From: Serilophus lunatus
Taxonomy: Eukaryota; Chordata; Aves; Passeriformes; Eurylaimidae
Direction of reading: 5' to 3'
Assembly: GCA_013399895.1 (NCBI GenBank)
Contig: VXBA01003830.1
Span: 593,598-657,597 of the forward strand
Length of the DNA stretch: 64,000 nucleotides
Shown: positions 1 through 12,305 of the stretch, in pieces
How positions within the stretch are numbered: the first letter of the stretch is position 1
How the letters are laid out: the number at the start of each line of letters is the position of its first letter
Notes under the pieces: model-generated
Told to the model about the DNA's origin: nothing
What the model saw: only the letters and a program-made list of their open reading frames with translations
Database searches by the model: none
Program-made: the position numbers and the translations under genes

Positions 1-526
1 GAGAGGGAGGGAGAAGGGAACACAGGAAATGAAAAAAGAAAAAGGTAATACAAACTTGCTTTCAAGGTTCCTGTCCACAGTCATGATAAGGCAGCTTGAT
101 GATGACTGCTTGATTAAAAATTAATTGCTGTGGTAATTTGAAGATATGCCTTATTTAATAAATAATGTATAGGAATTAAATTGGACTATTCACTGAAATC
201 TTATTATAAGGTACATTCAGAAAAGATCCATGATCTTACTGTATAATTAAGGGTGGAGGGGGAATTTTATTGCATCTTGGAGAAAGAACATGTCCTGTCA
301 TATCTGTCCTGTGCAACATCTAGCCCGTTTTTTTGGCTCGCTACTGGGGAAAACTGAATTTTAATGTATTACTGCATAGTGAAGTCCTTTCTATATAGCA
401 CAGCTCTATCTAGTGGTTGATTAATCCAAGTGCATCTGACTGTTTAAAGAAGACTAAATCATGAGTTTGATGAAGGCCAGAAAGGCCTTAAGAAGGTGAC
501 ACTTTCTTATTCTGATCTACTGTTAC
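1..526. other. Non-coding-looking DNA at window start
   Basis: AT-rich sequence opening with a short purine-rich (GAGAGGGAGG-type) stretch. I see no exon, repeat family or promoter signal that I can support. Confidence 0.5.
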
Positions 527-694
527 CTTGTGTAAGCCTGGAAACACAAAGCTTGTACTACTGGCTAAATCCTTGACATACACTGACGAATGTGATTCTG
601 TGGAGAGTTCTTGTAATGAGCACTTTTTCCAATATAATTTGCAGGAAAAACCAGGGTTCAAACACTTATTCAGGCACAATACCTGGATACAGGC
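527..694 (-). CDS. Candidate internal exon, cysteine-rich, unrecognised
   Basis: Read on the minus strand, this 168-base interval is open throughout and encodes 56 residues in phase 0 at both ends. It is preceded by a pyrimidine-containing acceptor ending TTTATCTGTCAG and followed by a GTAACA donor. The peptide starts ACIQVLCLNKCLNPGF and has five cysteines in its first half, then a Ser/Thr-rich stretch and FPGLHK at the end. The spacing of Cys with a Tyr-Trp pair recalls extracellular domains of the REJ type, but that is a loose impression and not an identification. No neighbouring exon could be joined to it with confidence. A chance open frame of this size is common in this DNA, so the call rests on the two splice signals and the composition. 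Confidence 0.2.
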
Positions 695-3600
695 CTGACA
701 GATAAACACATCCAAGTCAGATGGACAGTCCCTATTCTCAATTATATGCACATGCTTTACCCCCTAGACTGGGATTTAAAGTGGTCAGAATTAGTGTGGG
801 TATCTTTCAGCAATGCCAAAAGGTGTCTGGGAAGTTTCTGTTTATCCACATTATTGCTGCTGTGGGAGACAGGGAGGCTTCCAGTCTTTCCCCATCCGAA
901 GCACTGATGGTTAAAGGAGTGTCCCGAGAGCACAAACAGTGAGTTGTTCACCTGGGAAGCAGGTTGATCCACATCCAAGGCTGCAGCCATTACTGTGGGG
1001 TAACACAGAATTCCTCAACAGCCTAAGCTCTGTATTCCTGTGCTCTGCAGCAGACACTCCTTGGGAGTGGCCATTTATCCAATGGAGGTTTAAGGACATA
1101 ATAGGCATTCACACAGAGGTATTTGATTAATGCTCTAGTGATATTTTTGGTTAGTAACTGTATAAATAACGATAGTTTCATTTAAACTATAGCAATCCTG
1201 CTACAGGTCCCATAGTAGCCAAATTAATACAGCAATATAAAAGCACTATAGTTGGTGAATTCATGTTTCCTGCATATAGCCAACACCAAAACATAATGTG
1301 TAATTTTAAATATTGTCTAAGGTTAAGCCCATACAATATTCTTAAGAAATCAAGTTTCAATATTGTGTAACTTTGTCAGGAAATTACCCCTCCTTCAGAG
1401 TGATTAGAATAGATGAACAGAGGGTCTGTCAATACCCCTGGCACCAGGGTTAAGTAATTCCAATCAATGAAAGCTTCAACTGCAAACACTCCCTCTCTCA
1501 TTCAAGCTGCATCTGTTTCTCCGCATGTTGTTCCAGAAAGCAACTTGAACACAGTTTCATTATTTTTGTGCACAGGAATTAAATAGTTTTGCAGACTACT
1601 TTTCCCGTCCTTTTAAACTAAGGTTTTACCTAGCATATCTGCAACCATAACACAGGTTGACACAGAACAGTTTTACTAGTATATATTCAGTGCAAACTAC
1701 TCAAATTCCATCTAAATTAACTAGTATTATAGCAAAACAGTAAAATGTATTAGATGTTTTGTGTGCCTGTGCACATAAAACATAAGCACTTACCCATTTC
1801 AACACATTAAAGAGCAGTAATGAGAAGTTTCATATTGACATGTAAAAACTAATGAAAAATTAATATTGGTAGAATATTTTACCTTATCCACATGACAATT
1901 ATTTGAAAATTAAAGTGATTTGACTAAGTTAAATACACCCCCTAGTCCTCATTCCATGAAAATTTCATAGCTTCTCTTTCAGAGAAAAAAATCAAGGTGA
2001 GAGCCAGTCTTAATGAGTTGCTCTTGTTCTGGATTCAAGCAGAGTTTGCTAATGAACTAGACTCATAAGATTAACAGTGGTTGGTGAGGACCAGTTCACA
2101 TTATTTTCTACCAGATAAAGTATGAAACTGTTCAGTTTCCTAAATGCCTACTCAGGTGTCTGAACACACATACCTGGCACCAGTTCATGGTGTCTCAAAG
2201 ACATTCTCTCAGGATGACTATCCCAAGGGTTCTCACACAGACCTGCCCAGCAGCTGGAGGCCAGAGAGGGCGGAAAATGGCACAAACAGCTTAAATTGAA
2301 GTAGTGCAGTTGTGCCCTTGTGCATTCCTCCTAATACACTCAGTTGTGGAGAATAAAGGTAACAAAGCTCTCCCCCAGTGCTTGAAAAATAACTTCAAGA
2401 CACTGTAATTTAAATGAAAAAAAAATGTAGAAAATGTACGGAGTGACACAGGTGAATGTCAGAAAGATCGGAGATTGCATTAGTGGTTTTATTTATTCCA
2501 ACTACTAAAGCTTTATCAACAGTAAAATTTTAATACCATAGGATTTATTATGGGGGAGGGAAGTAATGATTAAAATTAACTAGGCCACAGACTGGAGTGG
2601 GACACTAAAGACAACTGCACTGGACTGGCCATTTTCAACAAGCCAGTTATTTCCCTTCCTGTTATTTCCTGAATGTGATACACAAATGCAACACTAATCC
2701 AGAGCTCTTGGAATGCAGCCACTCCCCGGCTCTCAGCCTGTGTCCCTATTTCCAAAGGCCCAAACAGAACAGGATCCATATACACGTGAGGCTAAATCTC
2801 TACCCAGGACCTGCCTCAGCTGCTCACATCCCTCAGGAGCGCAGCAGATAACAAGAGGCAAAAACAGTGCCGAGAGGCAGAGATAAGGCACTCTATGGGG
2901 ATTGTCGTTAGTGCTACTTGATGTCAAGATCCTTCGGAGAAAGCGGAGGCATTTCTCTGGTAAACCAACTATTCTGAAGACAGAAGGCTGATACAAAAGT
3001 TTGGGATTGTCGAGGATGAAAGATACGGCTAAACAGCCAGACAGTGTTTGGTGAAGGCATGTCCTGCTATGTCATGTCAAGTCATATCAGTGGTTCAAGG
3101 CTCAGAACAAGTGACTTAGGAAAACACACTAAGTGCTCTATTCAAACCTAGGCTTGGCAAATACAAAACCCCCTGATGTCTCATCTACTTCTGGGAATGA
3201 GAAGAATTGGGGTTCTAGAAGGACAGCTCAAGTGAAATTAGGAGTAGATTCAAAAGCATGTAAAAAATTCAACTGCAAAATTAAAAGGTTCTCAATTTGA
3301 GACACTAAAGAAATCAGGCTAAAGAAATCTTATTCAAACATAAAAACTGTTTTCCAAAACAGTGAGCTCAGGCTGGCTTCCATGATTCTGTAAAATTTGC
3401 AGCTAAGCTCTAGAACTCCTTGGTGAAAGATGCTGTGATGACTAAAAGGCAACACCATAATTTCACATGAAACCCCTCCAATGTTAACTCTGGTGCACAC
3501 AGTCCATACCTTCAGTGTCACTTTATAGCTGGAAAGTCTGAGGAAGAGTAACTACATCTTTCCTCTGTTCCTGCAGCACTCCCTCAACTGTTACAACTCT

Positions 3601-6600
3601 GAGCAGCACAGATTTCTGGTCTGACCTAGCACAGCCTCTTACATCCTCACACCCAACCTCTGAATTTAATAGGACATTAAGTGGAAAAAACCCTTGTCAG
3701 CTCACGGGCAGTACACACAATTTCCAGCTGGACTTGCAATCTTGAGTTTCATGAGCAAATTCATATCTATAATTGAAAATACTTAGGAGGCTCAAACTTC
3801 AATAAAACCTAGGTAAATTGTTTAAGATTTTAACCATCAAGATGGTTAATTGATTCAGATGTAATTTCAGAACAGCACACCCTGGGCCATTGAACACTGA
3901 TCCACCTAATCACATGCTGATCAAATCTTTCAAAAGAATTTACTCTGTACTCTTCAGTTCCAAAGTGACAAAGATTTTACTTTTGAAAAAATATAAAAAT
4001 CACTACTAACAATGTAGAACTGAACAAGGATAATTACTACTTAAAGTGAGCATCAAGCCTAAGACCTAATACATTGCTCTTCTCTGTCAATCTCTGTAAA
4101 ATACATTAATAACTAAACCAACATGGAACTTAATGATTGTATGGTATTAGGATGATTGTATTACTGATAGTATTAGGAATAGTCTTGGGTACTGTGTATC
4201 AGAAATAATAGAGGATAAATCCCTGAACAACTTATTGCTCCCTTTTTTTGTGAAAGAAGATCTGTAATCCATGACCTTAAGTAGAAAAATTGGGAAGGAG
4301 GGAAATTAAAGTCAACTAAGAACACCGGAAATAAAAAACAAAAATCGGTTAAATGTCTATTCTGCTAAAAAAATTGCAACAGTACATTTAGGAAAGCTTA
4401 GTAACCACTGCTTGCTTTCCAGTGGAAGGGGCTTAAGTCATTCAGCTATTAATCACATGAAAGTAGATATTAAGGAATATTAATCCATACCAGCTGTTAC
4501 ATCTTTTACTGTGCTATTATTAGAGATTAATCTTTATAGAACAAGGCTGCCTTTTCATGTCATTTCCAAGAGGACATCATACAAGCTGACTCTGGTTTAC
4601 AGCACATCTTCACAAAGAAGTTGAAGAAAGCAAGTGATAATGATGACATGGTGAAATTATATTCACCTTCATCAAAATCTAAGCACTTATGCTTAGAGGA
4701 GACACTGTCACTGTAATCTGTTGACTAGTTGATATTTATTGTGACTGTAAAAAATTGCTTTTATATCTTCCTATTTACATCAAAAGAATGAAGATATTCT
4801 TTTAATGATACTGAATGTTCTCGTATGGAAAGTTCAAGGCCATGCAATTTTCTGTCTTCAGTTCATGGGAATGAATCCAGCAAAAAACTTCTAATATAAT
4901 CTAGTTGATAGAGCCTTAATGAGGAATATTTAGGATTGTAACAGAACTTTAACAAATCAGAATCAACACTGTGAGCATATTATTTTCTAATGAAGTATAA
5001 AAACCCTGGTAGGTGAGCCAGGTTTTTGGAGGAGCAATTGCTTTAATTGTTGGATACACTTCATAGACAACTGCATCTGCACACTCCAGAGAAACTCCTA
5101 TCAGATCACATGCTGGTGGAACGCTATTAAAATCATAAAAAGCCTCACATTGTTCCAAAAAAGTAAAATTACTGGCAGAAAAGGCCAGTATTATCCATTA
5201 AAGATTATGAGATTACCATAAAAAATAAGCTTCTAATCAGTTTCTTGAGTTTTGGATAAGACACTAGCAGCTGCACTTGGGAAATCAGTTGTCATAGTTA
5301 CAGAAAAATCTACATTCTGTATACCTGCACTCTTCTCATTTCATCAAATGCAAGACTCTAATTATGTTGCAATTATTCATCAGTGTGTCTTTGGTTTTAA
5401 CTCATTTGGACATTAGACTGATCTTACAGACTACGTGTGTAGTAGTTTTATAGCACAGCCTAAACAGTGAGGAAGCAGCTTTTCAGTCCAGGGTGGTGTG
5501 ATCACTGTTCTCTCACTCTTCCTTGCAACCTCACAGTGTCTGCTCAGCAACCATAGCCCTTTTATTTATCCCAAGTTTGGTAAAGTCCTTCAGAGGCTTC
5601 CTTTCCTCAGCCTGCCCATGTTCTGTCCAGGCAGCCTGACCTGCTACAGCTGGTCAGCTGCTGCCTCCACAGCCCTGCCTGAACCCACCTCCAGCTTGGG
5701 CAATCTGGCACATACAACTACCTTTCACAGCCTCTACTACCTGTCTTTAATTCTCTCCCCCCTCCTCTCCATCTGCTGATGAACCAGCTGTTATTTATGT
5801 AACATTGGCTTCAATGTGTTTCCCACTTCACACAAATAAGTACCTTCTAATTCTGCTGATTCCTCTCATCTTTATGCCACTTTCCAGCACAACCAGGATT
5901 TCCCACTCCACTATGTTAATGTCTGTCTACAGGACTCCTCCCATCTCCAAACTGCATAGGTGGCTAACCCTACAATGACACTTCAGCTACTTAATATCAA
6001 TAATTTGCCTGCTAACAGCTGGCAAAACTACAGGGCAGACAGGAGTACTGACAACACAAAAAAATACATACATTTTACAGAGTAAAACTGGGGTCCAAGT
6101 GTAAGCTTTTAAGCAGTTGCTTACTTTTTATTTAAAAGGAGACTTGAAGTAGAGATGTATGATCAGAACACTACATCAGTTTTAACCAGCTCCAGCTTTC
6201 CTAACTTTTCCATTAGTGTAGATTGCAGAAGCTGTACTATAGATTGGGATCCATGTACAACAGAAAACTGAGTAGTGGACAAGACACAAGAGAGGCAAAG
6301 TGAGTTGCCCAATTTCAACAAGTAGCAACAAATCAGTCAAGTTTAGCTGCTGATGCAATCTACCACATTTCCCCTGAAATACCTCTTTTTCAATGTTTTC
6401 TCACTGTTTCTTTACTCTGCTGCCTATGTTTTTTACCTCATTTTTAAGTACTAAATTAAAAGAATCACTTGTGGTAGATTCTACAGGTCTACAGATATTC
6501 TACAAAGTCTAAAATGAAAAAAACACCAGAAAGTTCTGTTCTTTGCCCACAACTGATTCTTCAAACTTAAGATTAGAGAGCAGTAAGTACCTCAATCCAT

Positions 6601-9600
6601 ATCCTTCATTGCCAGATCAACTAACCTACTATTGCTACATGAGACACGAATTAATATCACCTTCCAATGAAATTGCTTTTGCCTTTGTTCATCCACAATT
6701 GTTTTCTAGCAAAAACAAAAGAGCAACTATTTGGAACATGGTGCCACCTACAGTCACATTCTGTATGTCTCCTGCTACTGTAAAATGATGCCGCTCAGAA
6801 GCATTCAAACGTGCACTTGTTGCTCTCTGTGTTTCAAAGTCAGAGAAAGATTTTCAGTATTTATGAGCATCTGTTTCAGTTTTTAATAGGTAGCCACCCA
6901 TGACAGATTCTTTCAGCAAATCTACACTCGAAGGAAAAACTGCTCAAGGCTTTCTGCTCTGACTTCTCTGCTCAGAACTGCGTAAGGCTTGTTTGCTGTC
7001 ACTGGAGATACTCTGGTAAGAAAGAACTAGGAAGAGGTGCAAGCCCCTACGGCAGGTTTTTTTTCAGTGAGACTATGTGTTGGAAAACAGGCAGTGAAGC
7101 ACAGCTGCAAAAGTATGCAAATCCCACAGCTGCCAGAAGGGAATACAAACTGCTGGTCAGAACAGCATCAAATTGCTGAGAAGTGAAAAAACCCATTACT
7201 TCATAATTCACAAGGTGATTCTGAGATTCAGTACATGACATGAGTTCTGTACAGAAGTCACATTATGTACTTATCCTGCTGGTGGACAGTCTGCACTGGC
7301 TGTAAACAGTGGGGTTTAGGCAGCATATCAGACATATAGATGTTCTATGAGACACATTCCTATGAGTTCCTTATGGGTAGCAGCTACTATCAGTTTCAAG
7401 AATTTGCCAAATATTTGGGCTTAAACTAAGGATGTCCAAAAGCTCTCATGAAACTCATGACTTTCCCACTGCTGGAAGGCATCATGACATAAGAGTTGTA
7501 CTTGGGCAGGGAGTAAGTTTTACTCAACCTTTGGGTAGAAGTACATGAGGCTTTAACAGCTGTACAGTGCAGGAAGTCTTCTCACTGACTCCATGCTTCT
7601 ATCCCAGCTTGAACAGCAAGCTTCCATGCCTTTGTGGTAACCTTTCCTTCATGCTACAGATCACATATTACTTGCTGTGCACACACCATCTGCTCCTGCT
7701 GGATGTCTGCAATGTTCTCAGTTGTAGAGAAGGGGTTTTACTGCAATGCCATGTGCCTACAACTGTGCTGGATGAGTCACTCCTGCAGAACAGAGACTCA
7801 GCTCCTTATGAACAACTTCTGACAGCAAAGAGATTCTTGAAAGCCATACCTTACAACGTCTGTCTTAGGAAGAAACATACAGGATGTCAAGAAGAAGGTC
7901 ATGGACATGCCTTTTGTTCTACATTTCAAACTGGACAAATCCTTTACTATACTGATATTCTTCCATTGGATGGTGTGTCACAGCAAAACAAAAGCCTTAT
8001 CATTCACTTGGCCAATTGTGCATCCTGCTTAGGGGGTTAAAGGATTTATTTCCAATTGCCATTCAGATCAGTTGGTAGTATCTAATACACAGTCTATTAC
8101 AGAGTGTTTTTCACAATGCTCTTACCCAGGCTGTTGAAGGACATTAGGATACCCAGGGAACACTAAAGCTCCTCAGTGTTGATTCAGCAAGGCAGTGAAG
8201 TGACAGAGCCTGCAGGATGCTCTGTGTACAACAGCAGGCAGAAGTAGAAAAGATTTGTCCAAACTGGACAAATTTATCTTTCAGGTTCTCCTAAGAACAC
8301 AGCTATGGTACTGATTCTGGTGGGATAGAGACTACTCTACCCAAAACATACAGCAGTTTTATCTCTTGAGTCACTGAGATATTGGCAAAAATTTCTGCAC
8401 AAAGGGAATTTCTTAATCACAGCAGCAACTTCGGGGAAAAAAATTGAAACTCTCAAGAGGAGAGTTGTTACCAAGTGATCCATCTAACCATAACTGTAAT
8501 ATTAACCAGTTGCATATCTATGACCTAATCTTTTATAAACCATCAAAAGGTGTGTAATCTGAAGGAAATCACAACTTCTTGACAAATAGTTTAGGAGCAG
8601 AAAGTAAATGCACCCTGTTAATCTTTTTTTTCCTTTACAAAATTTAGTATTGCAATAAGAAAGCACAAAAAGCATACAATTTAAGATTAACAACTGCAAC
8701 TAACTTCAAGGGATTTTATACTGGTTTTCAAACTTCATAACAAATGGTAGGACAGAACAAAATAGTGATTTAAAGGGGAAATAAAATTGGTTTTCTGCCT
8801 AGCAGCTGAATTCTCTCTGATCTAAGAGAATGTGTTTATTACTGGTTTGTTTGGTCATTTACAAAACACAGGATAAGTTATTTGCCTTAGTATGAAGGCC
8901 TAATAATCTTTCCTCCTCTGTAATCCATGAAAGCTTTTCCAATAAATCACTGGGTAATACTGTACTATCTTAGAAAAAATTATGATGATCCATTATACTT
9001 CCTGTAGTAGTGCTGTTGAGATTTTCCAAGTTGTCTAATGCCCTTAGATAAAATATTCTTTAAAATATTTTTTTATATTCTAAAAAATAGAATTTTATTT
9101 TAGATATTACTGTTATTTTTTTGCACCACATTTGATAACCAGGAAGAAGAAAGTGATAAAATACATTAATGGCTCTATAAAAGCTTAAATCTGAGCATCT
9201 GGAAGGCTTGTACTGAATACACCCTTATACAGATAATCACAGTGAATTTCCAAGCATGGAAGAATTATAGACAAACAGAAATAAATGCAGAGTAAAGCTG
9301 TTTCAATAAAATGGTTTTCTCTTCAGAGCAACAGAAAATTAACCTAGTAGGTACATCTTAAAGACATTTAGATCAAGTCAATGGAGATAGCAAGCAGAGA
9401 TGAAAGCATTGTTTAGTACTAGAAATGTAATTTGAAGTAATTCCCATTAGTGGGAATACAGAGCAGTGATGTACATCCAGATAAGCTGCTTCTTTTTTTT
9501 TAATAAACTGAGATGATTACAAGAGACAAAACCAAAACACAGATGTAAGTGTGTGCACTTTTCTCTTAAACACCGTGGGTTTCGCATTTTATTTAGAGCA

Positions 9601-12182
9601 TTCTCTGCTGAGGTAAGAGAATAACACCTGTCATGGCACAAAAGCAAGAAGCAAAACCAGGGAACAAAGGAAAGCTGAGCAGAGTAGAGAGCTGAACAGA
9701 GATACATTCTCAGTACTCTCGGTATTCAGCATTACTGCAGTAAAAACTGAAAGTTAAAATCATGGACCACACACTGTTACACATTCCTCAGAAAACCATC
9801 AATGAGAGTGGCAAAAGGGAAAAAAGATTAGAGGAGTAGGTGAAATTTTTATTATAAATCTCTGTTCGCTATATCACATGGCTTCAACCATTTCCTGTGT
9901 AGGTTTTCCAGATGTATCTCAAAGTCTTACACTCCTTACAAAGCACATACATTCAAGACCACTTTCAATTCCTGTTTTCAGCTGTATCACCTGTAAAAGT
10001 TTCAATTCAACACAAAACATCCTCAGGCACAACAGCATCCAGATTTCCTGCTCCCAGAGAAGAGCATTTCCACTTGCTTGGATGCTGCCAGCATGCTACT
10101 GACCTCAAAGAGCCACCCAACATCATTTCTAGCAGAATTAACACTGCCAGCCTACAACATATGCCTAAAAATCTATTTTTTTAATTAACTTTAGAAATAA
10201 CAGTTTTTCATGAAAGGTAAAGTTTCTTTTCCTGAAATGAACATGAAAGCAAATAAACACCCAAAGAATTAGGAAGACTAAAATAAGCAAGCCATGAAAG
10301 GAATTTAAAGCTTCTAAAAGACAACATTTTCTTAGAATAAGTCAAATCGTGTTAAGAAAAACAAAATCTGTACTGTGTTCTTTCCACCTTCCCTTGACTA
10401 GTCTTCTCCATGGGATTAATGGGACAAGATTAGGCAGCTTTTATCTGGATATTTTACTCTGACTTTATTCCATTCAAGAAGTAAAATGCTGTATGATTTG
10501 CAGTATCAAAGCAGGCTTGAGGACATTAAAAAAAGTGCTGACTGCACCTGGGGCACTATGCCTTCATCATGGATTTACTATTCTGATTTGCCACATTTAA
10601 GTCATCTTAGATTATAAAACAACATATTATAGGGGAAATCCATTCATTTCTTTTATCATTATTTCTTTGTATTATTCAATAAATCAAGTCAATACTACCA
10701 GCCTATGAAACCAGAAGTCACAGTAAGCAATAAACAGTTGTTCCTGAAACTCTGGATCCTTGGAGGACAGCCTGGGTTTTCACACCGTTTGGACACAGCT
10801 ATGAGGCACCCAGGAAGCAACTGGGCAAGTAATGGGAAAAGTTACACCAAGTCACACTGTTTCTAAGTGTTAGCTGACATTTCAATGTGTCACTTTGCTT
10901 TATATCCATCAGAGGAGAAAAGACTGGACTCACTGCCTGTAACACCTTCCATTTGCATTCTAAGTGTTTAGGCTTGGCCCTGGTGCCAAGGAAATTACAG
11001 CTGAAACCCTTTTTTTCTAATCTAGCATTCAGTGTCCATATTAGGTCGTGTAATGCGTGCATTACATGCAGCTTGACAGTCTGTTGAGCAGAGAAAAGGA
11101 CCAGGGTCAGTACATACCAACCCTCACTCTAAATGACTTTATACCCAGATAGTGGTTGTATTCATCCGCTGATGGTCCCTGACCATCAGGCTCTGCTGAA
11201 GAAGTCCCCCAAACCTAGAAATATTCTGTCTTGCATCCACAAATGACTATGACCAATATTGCACATTGCACAGAACAATCTTTTTAAAGAAGGAAACACT
11301 TTGATACATACTCAGTTGCCTGTGCAACATTCTTCTCTCAGTTTATGTTGCTTCAAACTTTCTTTTACACCTTTAATTGGAATCTGACTCTGACATTGTG
11401 ACAACAACCAGCAGAAATTAGAGGTAGGAGGGTTGCAAGAGTTTGAAGAGTAGACAAGATCTATTTCTAATTATTTGAATTGAATCAGTTTGAAAAAGGC
11501 CAGTTGAGCTGGAATCTAGGTAATCCTGAGCTGAAATCAGTTTGCATTTGTTGCAAAAGTATCTATCAATGCATGGACAAAAGATCTATTTAAATTCTTT
11601 TCACAGTTGAAAACTCAATTAAGAAACAAATTCTTAATATTCATCTACTACATGCAAGCTTATGGTAATAACAGTGAACTCACACATATAAATCAATCAT
11701 CTCATGTCTTCTTTCCCCCTCCCTGCATTTTCATTCATAATCTACATAGCAAATACTCTGATCACAAACTGTATTTCTCATAGAATCTGTCTGCTGTAGT
11801 TCAGTGAATCGCATTAAAATCCTGTCCTACCACTCTTCTCATTTACTGCACTTAAATTTGGCATGAACACTAAGTATCAATAGTCATCAAAATATGATTT
11901 TGCCTATGGATAGGAATAATTACAGGCTAGCCCTGTACAGTGACATTAAACCCAAAGATCATTAAGGGAGGAACTTGTGAAAGAACCCCATAACAGGAAT
12001 AAGATTCCTTGTCAAAACAAGTGCAATGAACGACTGAGACCTCTGAGACTTAAAAGAGTACAGAGAGAAAGGGAATCGTTTGCATTTATAACAGTATCTG
12101 CTATTAAAAAAACCAAAAAGGGGCAAACAGTGCCTCCAGCTGTTTCCCTCACATTGTTCTGTTTGGGCAGTTGCAGACTTAC
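695..12182. other. Long stretch without a supportable gene
   Basis: About 11.5 kb of AT-rich, CpG-poor sequence, probably intron or intergenic. Weaker things inside it: an open minus-strand interval at 2828-2973 with a good acceptor (CTTCTGTCTTCAG) and a GTGAGC donor, a minus-strand open frame at 4949-5158 without a convincing donor, and a plus-strand open frame of 157 codons at 7567-8040 with no recognisable domain. An AT-rich run lies near 9055-9120. No known repeat family was recognised. Confidence 0.5.
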
Positions 12183-12305
12183 CTTTTGTGATCCAGACGC
12201 CGAGCCTTTAAATGAGGTGCGTTTGAAGGAGCCACTCATCCTCCGTAAGGAACCTGCCAACTTTCCTCCTCTTCCTTTCTTAATCCCCTGGCCCTTACCC
12301 TCCAT
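12183..12305 (-). CDS. Candidate coding exon with GTAAGT donor, basic/serine-rich
   Basis: On the minus strand an ATG at 12305-12303 opens 41 codons that run without a stop into a full consensus donor (AAAAG then GTAAGT, intron starting at 12182). The peptide is rich in Gly, Lys, Arg and Ser, and its core reads LRRMSGSFKRTSFKGSASG. RRMS and KRTS both fit the basic-basic-x-Ser/Thr pattern favoured by PKA-type kinases, which is inference from sequence only. Local CpG content is higher than in the flanks, as expected of coding DNA. The open frame continues upstream of the ATG, so this could be an initial exon or an internal one with an acceptor further up. The Kozak context is mediocre (C at -3, G at +4). 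The opposite strand is also open for 121 codons (11977-12342) but lacks this splice logic. The protein is not recognised. Confidence 0.35.

Noticed and set aside
2828..2973. Minus-strand interval with a good acceptor and GTGAGC donor
   Set aside because: Two frames compete, the phases at the ends differ, and the peptide is not recognisable; support is too thin for a feature.
4949..5158. Minus-strand protein-like frame
   Set aside because: The translation looks plausible but no adequate donor or acceptor bounds it.
5498..5779. Leu/Ser/Pro-rich plus-strand frame
   Set aside because: The composition reflects pyrimidine-rich DNA; no splice sites or homology could be argued.
7567..8040. 157-codon plus-strand open frame
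   Set aside because: No recognisable domain, no convincing splice or promoter context, and its length is within what chance gives in a window of this size.
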